Origin: Larkinella terrae
GTDB taxonomy: Bacteria > Bacteroidota > Bacteroidia > Cytophagales > Spirosomataceae
DNA: 64,000 nucleotides
Assembly (NCBI RefSeq): GCF_009668025.1
Contig: NZ_WJXZ01000002.1
Location: 379,216 to 443,215, forward strand
Reading direction: 5' to 3'
Position numbers and translations under genes: made by a program. This document shows, one piece after another, positions 63,560 to 64,000 of this stretch. The notes under the pieces were generated by a model, which saw only the letters and a list, made by a program, of their open reading frames with translations, was not told where the DNA came from and made no database searches. Positions within the stretch are counted from its first letter, which is position 1. Each line of letters begins with the position of its first letter.

Positions 63560-63643
63560 TGAATAGAAATAGCGAGGTTGCAGGTCGTGATTTAACGGTT
63601 TTACCTTTTCGAATCAGGAATTAATCTTTACATCTCGCAATAA
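63560..63643 (+). CDS. possible 27-residue small protein
   Basis: ATG at 63560 is preceded by GGAGG three bases upstream, an unusually strong ribosome site for Bacteroidota. The product begins MNRNSEVAGRDLTVY and ends GINLYISQ. The stop is 5 bases before the terminator stem. No family is recognised. Confidence 0.3.
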
Positions 63644-63648
63644 TCCGG

Positions 63649-63681
63649 AAAGCCTACAGGGATTCCCTTTGGGCTTTTTTT
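63649..63681 (+). terminator. intrinsic terminator of the small locus
   Basis: AAAGCC..AGGGA pairs with CCCT..GGGCTTT around TT and is followed by seven Ts. Confidence 0.75.
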
Positions 63682-63689
63682 ATGCATAA

Positions 63690-63720
63690 AAAAGCAGTGC
63701 CACGATGTAGCACTGCTTCA
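63690..63720 (-). terminator. intrinsic terminator of the metallopeptidase gene
   Basis: On the minus strand GAAGCAGTGC pairs with GCACTGCTTT around a 9-base loop and is followed by a T-run. It lies 20-50 bases after the stop of the minus-strand gene at 63742. Confidence 0.85.
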
Positions 63721-63741
63721 AAAATACGTCAGAACAAAAAA

Positions 63742-64000
63742 TTAGTCGCTTCTACGACCGCCCATGAGCAGGCTGGCGTAGTAGAGCAGCGTGGCCAGCG
63801 AACCCAGTGCCGCAACCACGTAGGTCATGGCAGCCCACCACAGGGCATCCTTGGCATAACCGTATTCCCGCTGGTTAACAATGTTTCGGTTTTGCACCCA
63901 GGCCAAAGCCCGGCGGCTGGCGTCGAACTCGACGGGCAGCGTGACAAAACTAAACAGGGTCGTAACGGCAAACAGCGCCACTCCAACCGCCAGCGGAATA
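63742..64000 (-). CDS. YugP-type zinc metallopeptidase, C-terminal end (cut by window edge)
   Basis: About 86 residues are visible, running off the right edge. VTLPVEFDASRRALAWVQNR is the characteristic C-terminal motif of the membrane metallopeptidase family PF04298 (YugP); the remainder is a membrane helix (AMTYVVAALGSLATLLYYAS) and a short basic tail (MGGRRSD). The zinc-binding HExxH motif would be further upstream in the gene, outside this window. The family is clear, the role in the cell is poorly known. Confidence 0.82.
   Translation of the reverse strand, partial: IPLAVGVALFAVTTLFSFVTLPVEFDASRRALAWVQNRNIVNQREYGYAKDALWWAAMTYVVAALGSLATLLYYASLLMGGRRSD

Larger units (their letters stand above)
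63528..63681 (+). ncRNA. candidate small RNA or small-protein locus with its own terminator
   Basis: A possible promoter (TTG about 21 bases before TATATTGG) precedes a roughly 155-base stretch ending in a terminator hairpin. The 5' AGCCC (63527-63531) can pair with GGGCT of the terminator, so the ends can close. It includes a 27-codon open frame, listed separately. Which of RNA or peptide is the product is unclear. Confidence 0.35.

Overview
The window looks like a chromosomal segment of a Bacteroidota bacterium, most likely order Cytophagales (Spirosoma/Larkinella-like). The supporting signs are SusC/SusD-type and other TonB-dependent receptors, DUF4249 lipoproteins, a hybrid two-component sensor with propeller repeats and an AraC output, a GldA-type gliding ABC ATPase, a uppS-bamA-ompH-ompH cluster, an S46 dipeptidyl-peptidase and a TTTG-N19-TAnnTTTG promoter. 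No tRNA, rRNA, CRISPR array, phage module or transposase gene was seen. Intergenic DNA is unusually rich in inverted repeats of several different families.

Layout. 1-4.5 kb: the 3' end of an outer-membrane receptor gene, an NTF2-like protein, an exported helical protein, and an overlapping LytS-type kinase/LytTR regulator pair. 4.5-10 kb: a 1,406-residue hybrid sensor on the minus strand and an orphan LytTR regulator with a tandem direct repeat upstream. 10.2-16.9 kb: envelope genes uppS, bamA, two ompH genes and an exported cadherin-like protein. 17-20.4 kb: lspA, proline dehydrogenase and a DAHP synthase/chorismate mutase fusion. 20.5-27.4 kb: two modules, each a TonB receptor followed by a DUF4249 lipoprotein. 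27.5-37.6 kb: a probable six-hairpin sugar-active enzyme and an RND efflux operon (adaptor, pump, TolC) with its own kinase/regulator pair. 37.8-42.2 kb: a DUF1080 protein and a third receptor/DUF4249 module closely related to the second. 42.3-47.6 kb: type II NADH dehydrogenase, then dipeptidyl-peptidase 7, cytochrome b and a molybdopterin oxidoreductase. 47.8-50.6 kb: a large cytoplasmic-looking fusion of a trypsin-like protease with a two-motif phospholipase-D nuclease/lipase fold. 51.3-57.8 kb: a SusC/SusD nutrient uptake operon ending in a Tat-exported PLP aminotransferase. 57.9-64 kb: aroB, a DUF4136 lipoprotein, gldA, a hairpin island, an LprI-like protein, an amino acid permease, a candidate small RNA/small ORF, and the 3' end of a YugP-type metallopeptidase gene.

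Working together: most of the window serves the cell envelope. It covers building the outer membrane (BamA, OmpH, UppS, LspA), importing nutrients (four complete TonB receptors and their lipoproteins), exporting toxic compounds (RND), processing peptides and amino acids (DPP7, PRODH, permease, exported aminotransferase) and sensing (four regulatory systems). The items most worth following up are the protease-PLD fusion, the SusCD/Tat-aminotransferase operon, the recombining receptor modules with a shared upstream element, and a repeat element read into the start of one DUF4249 gene.
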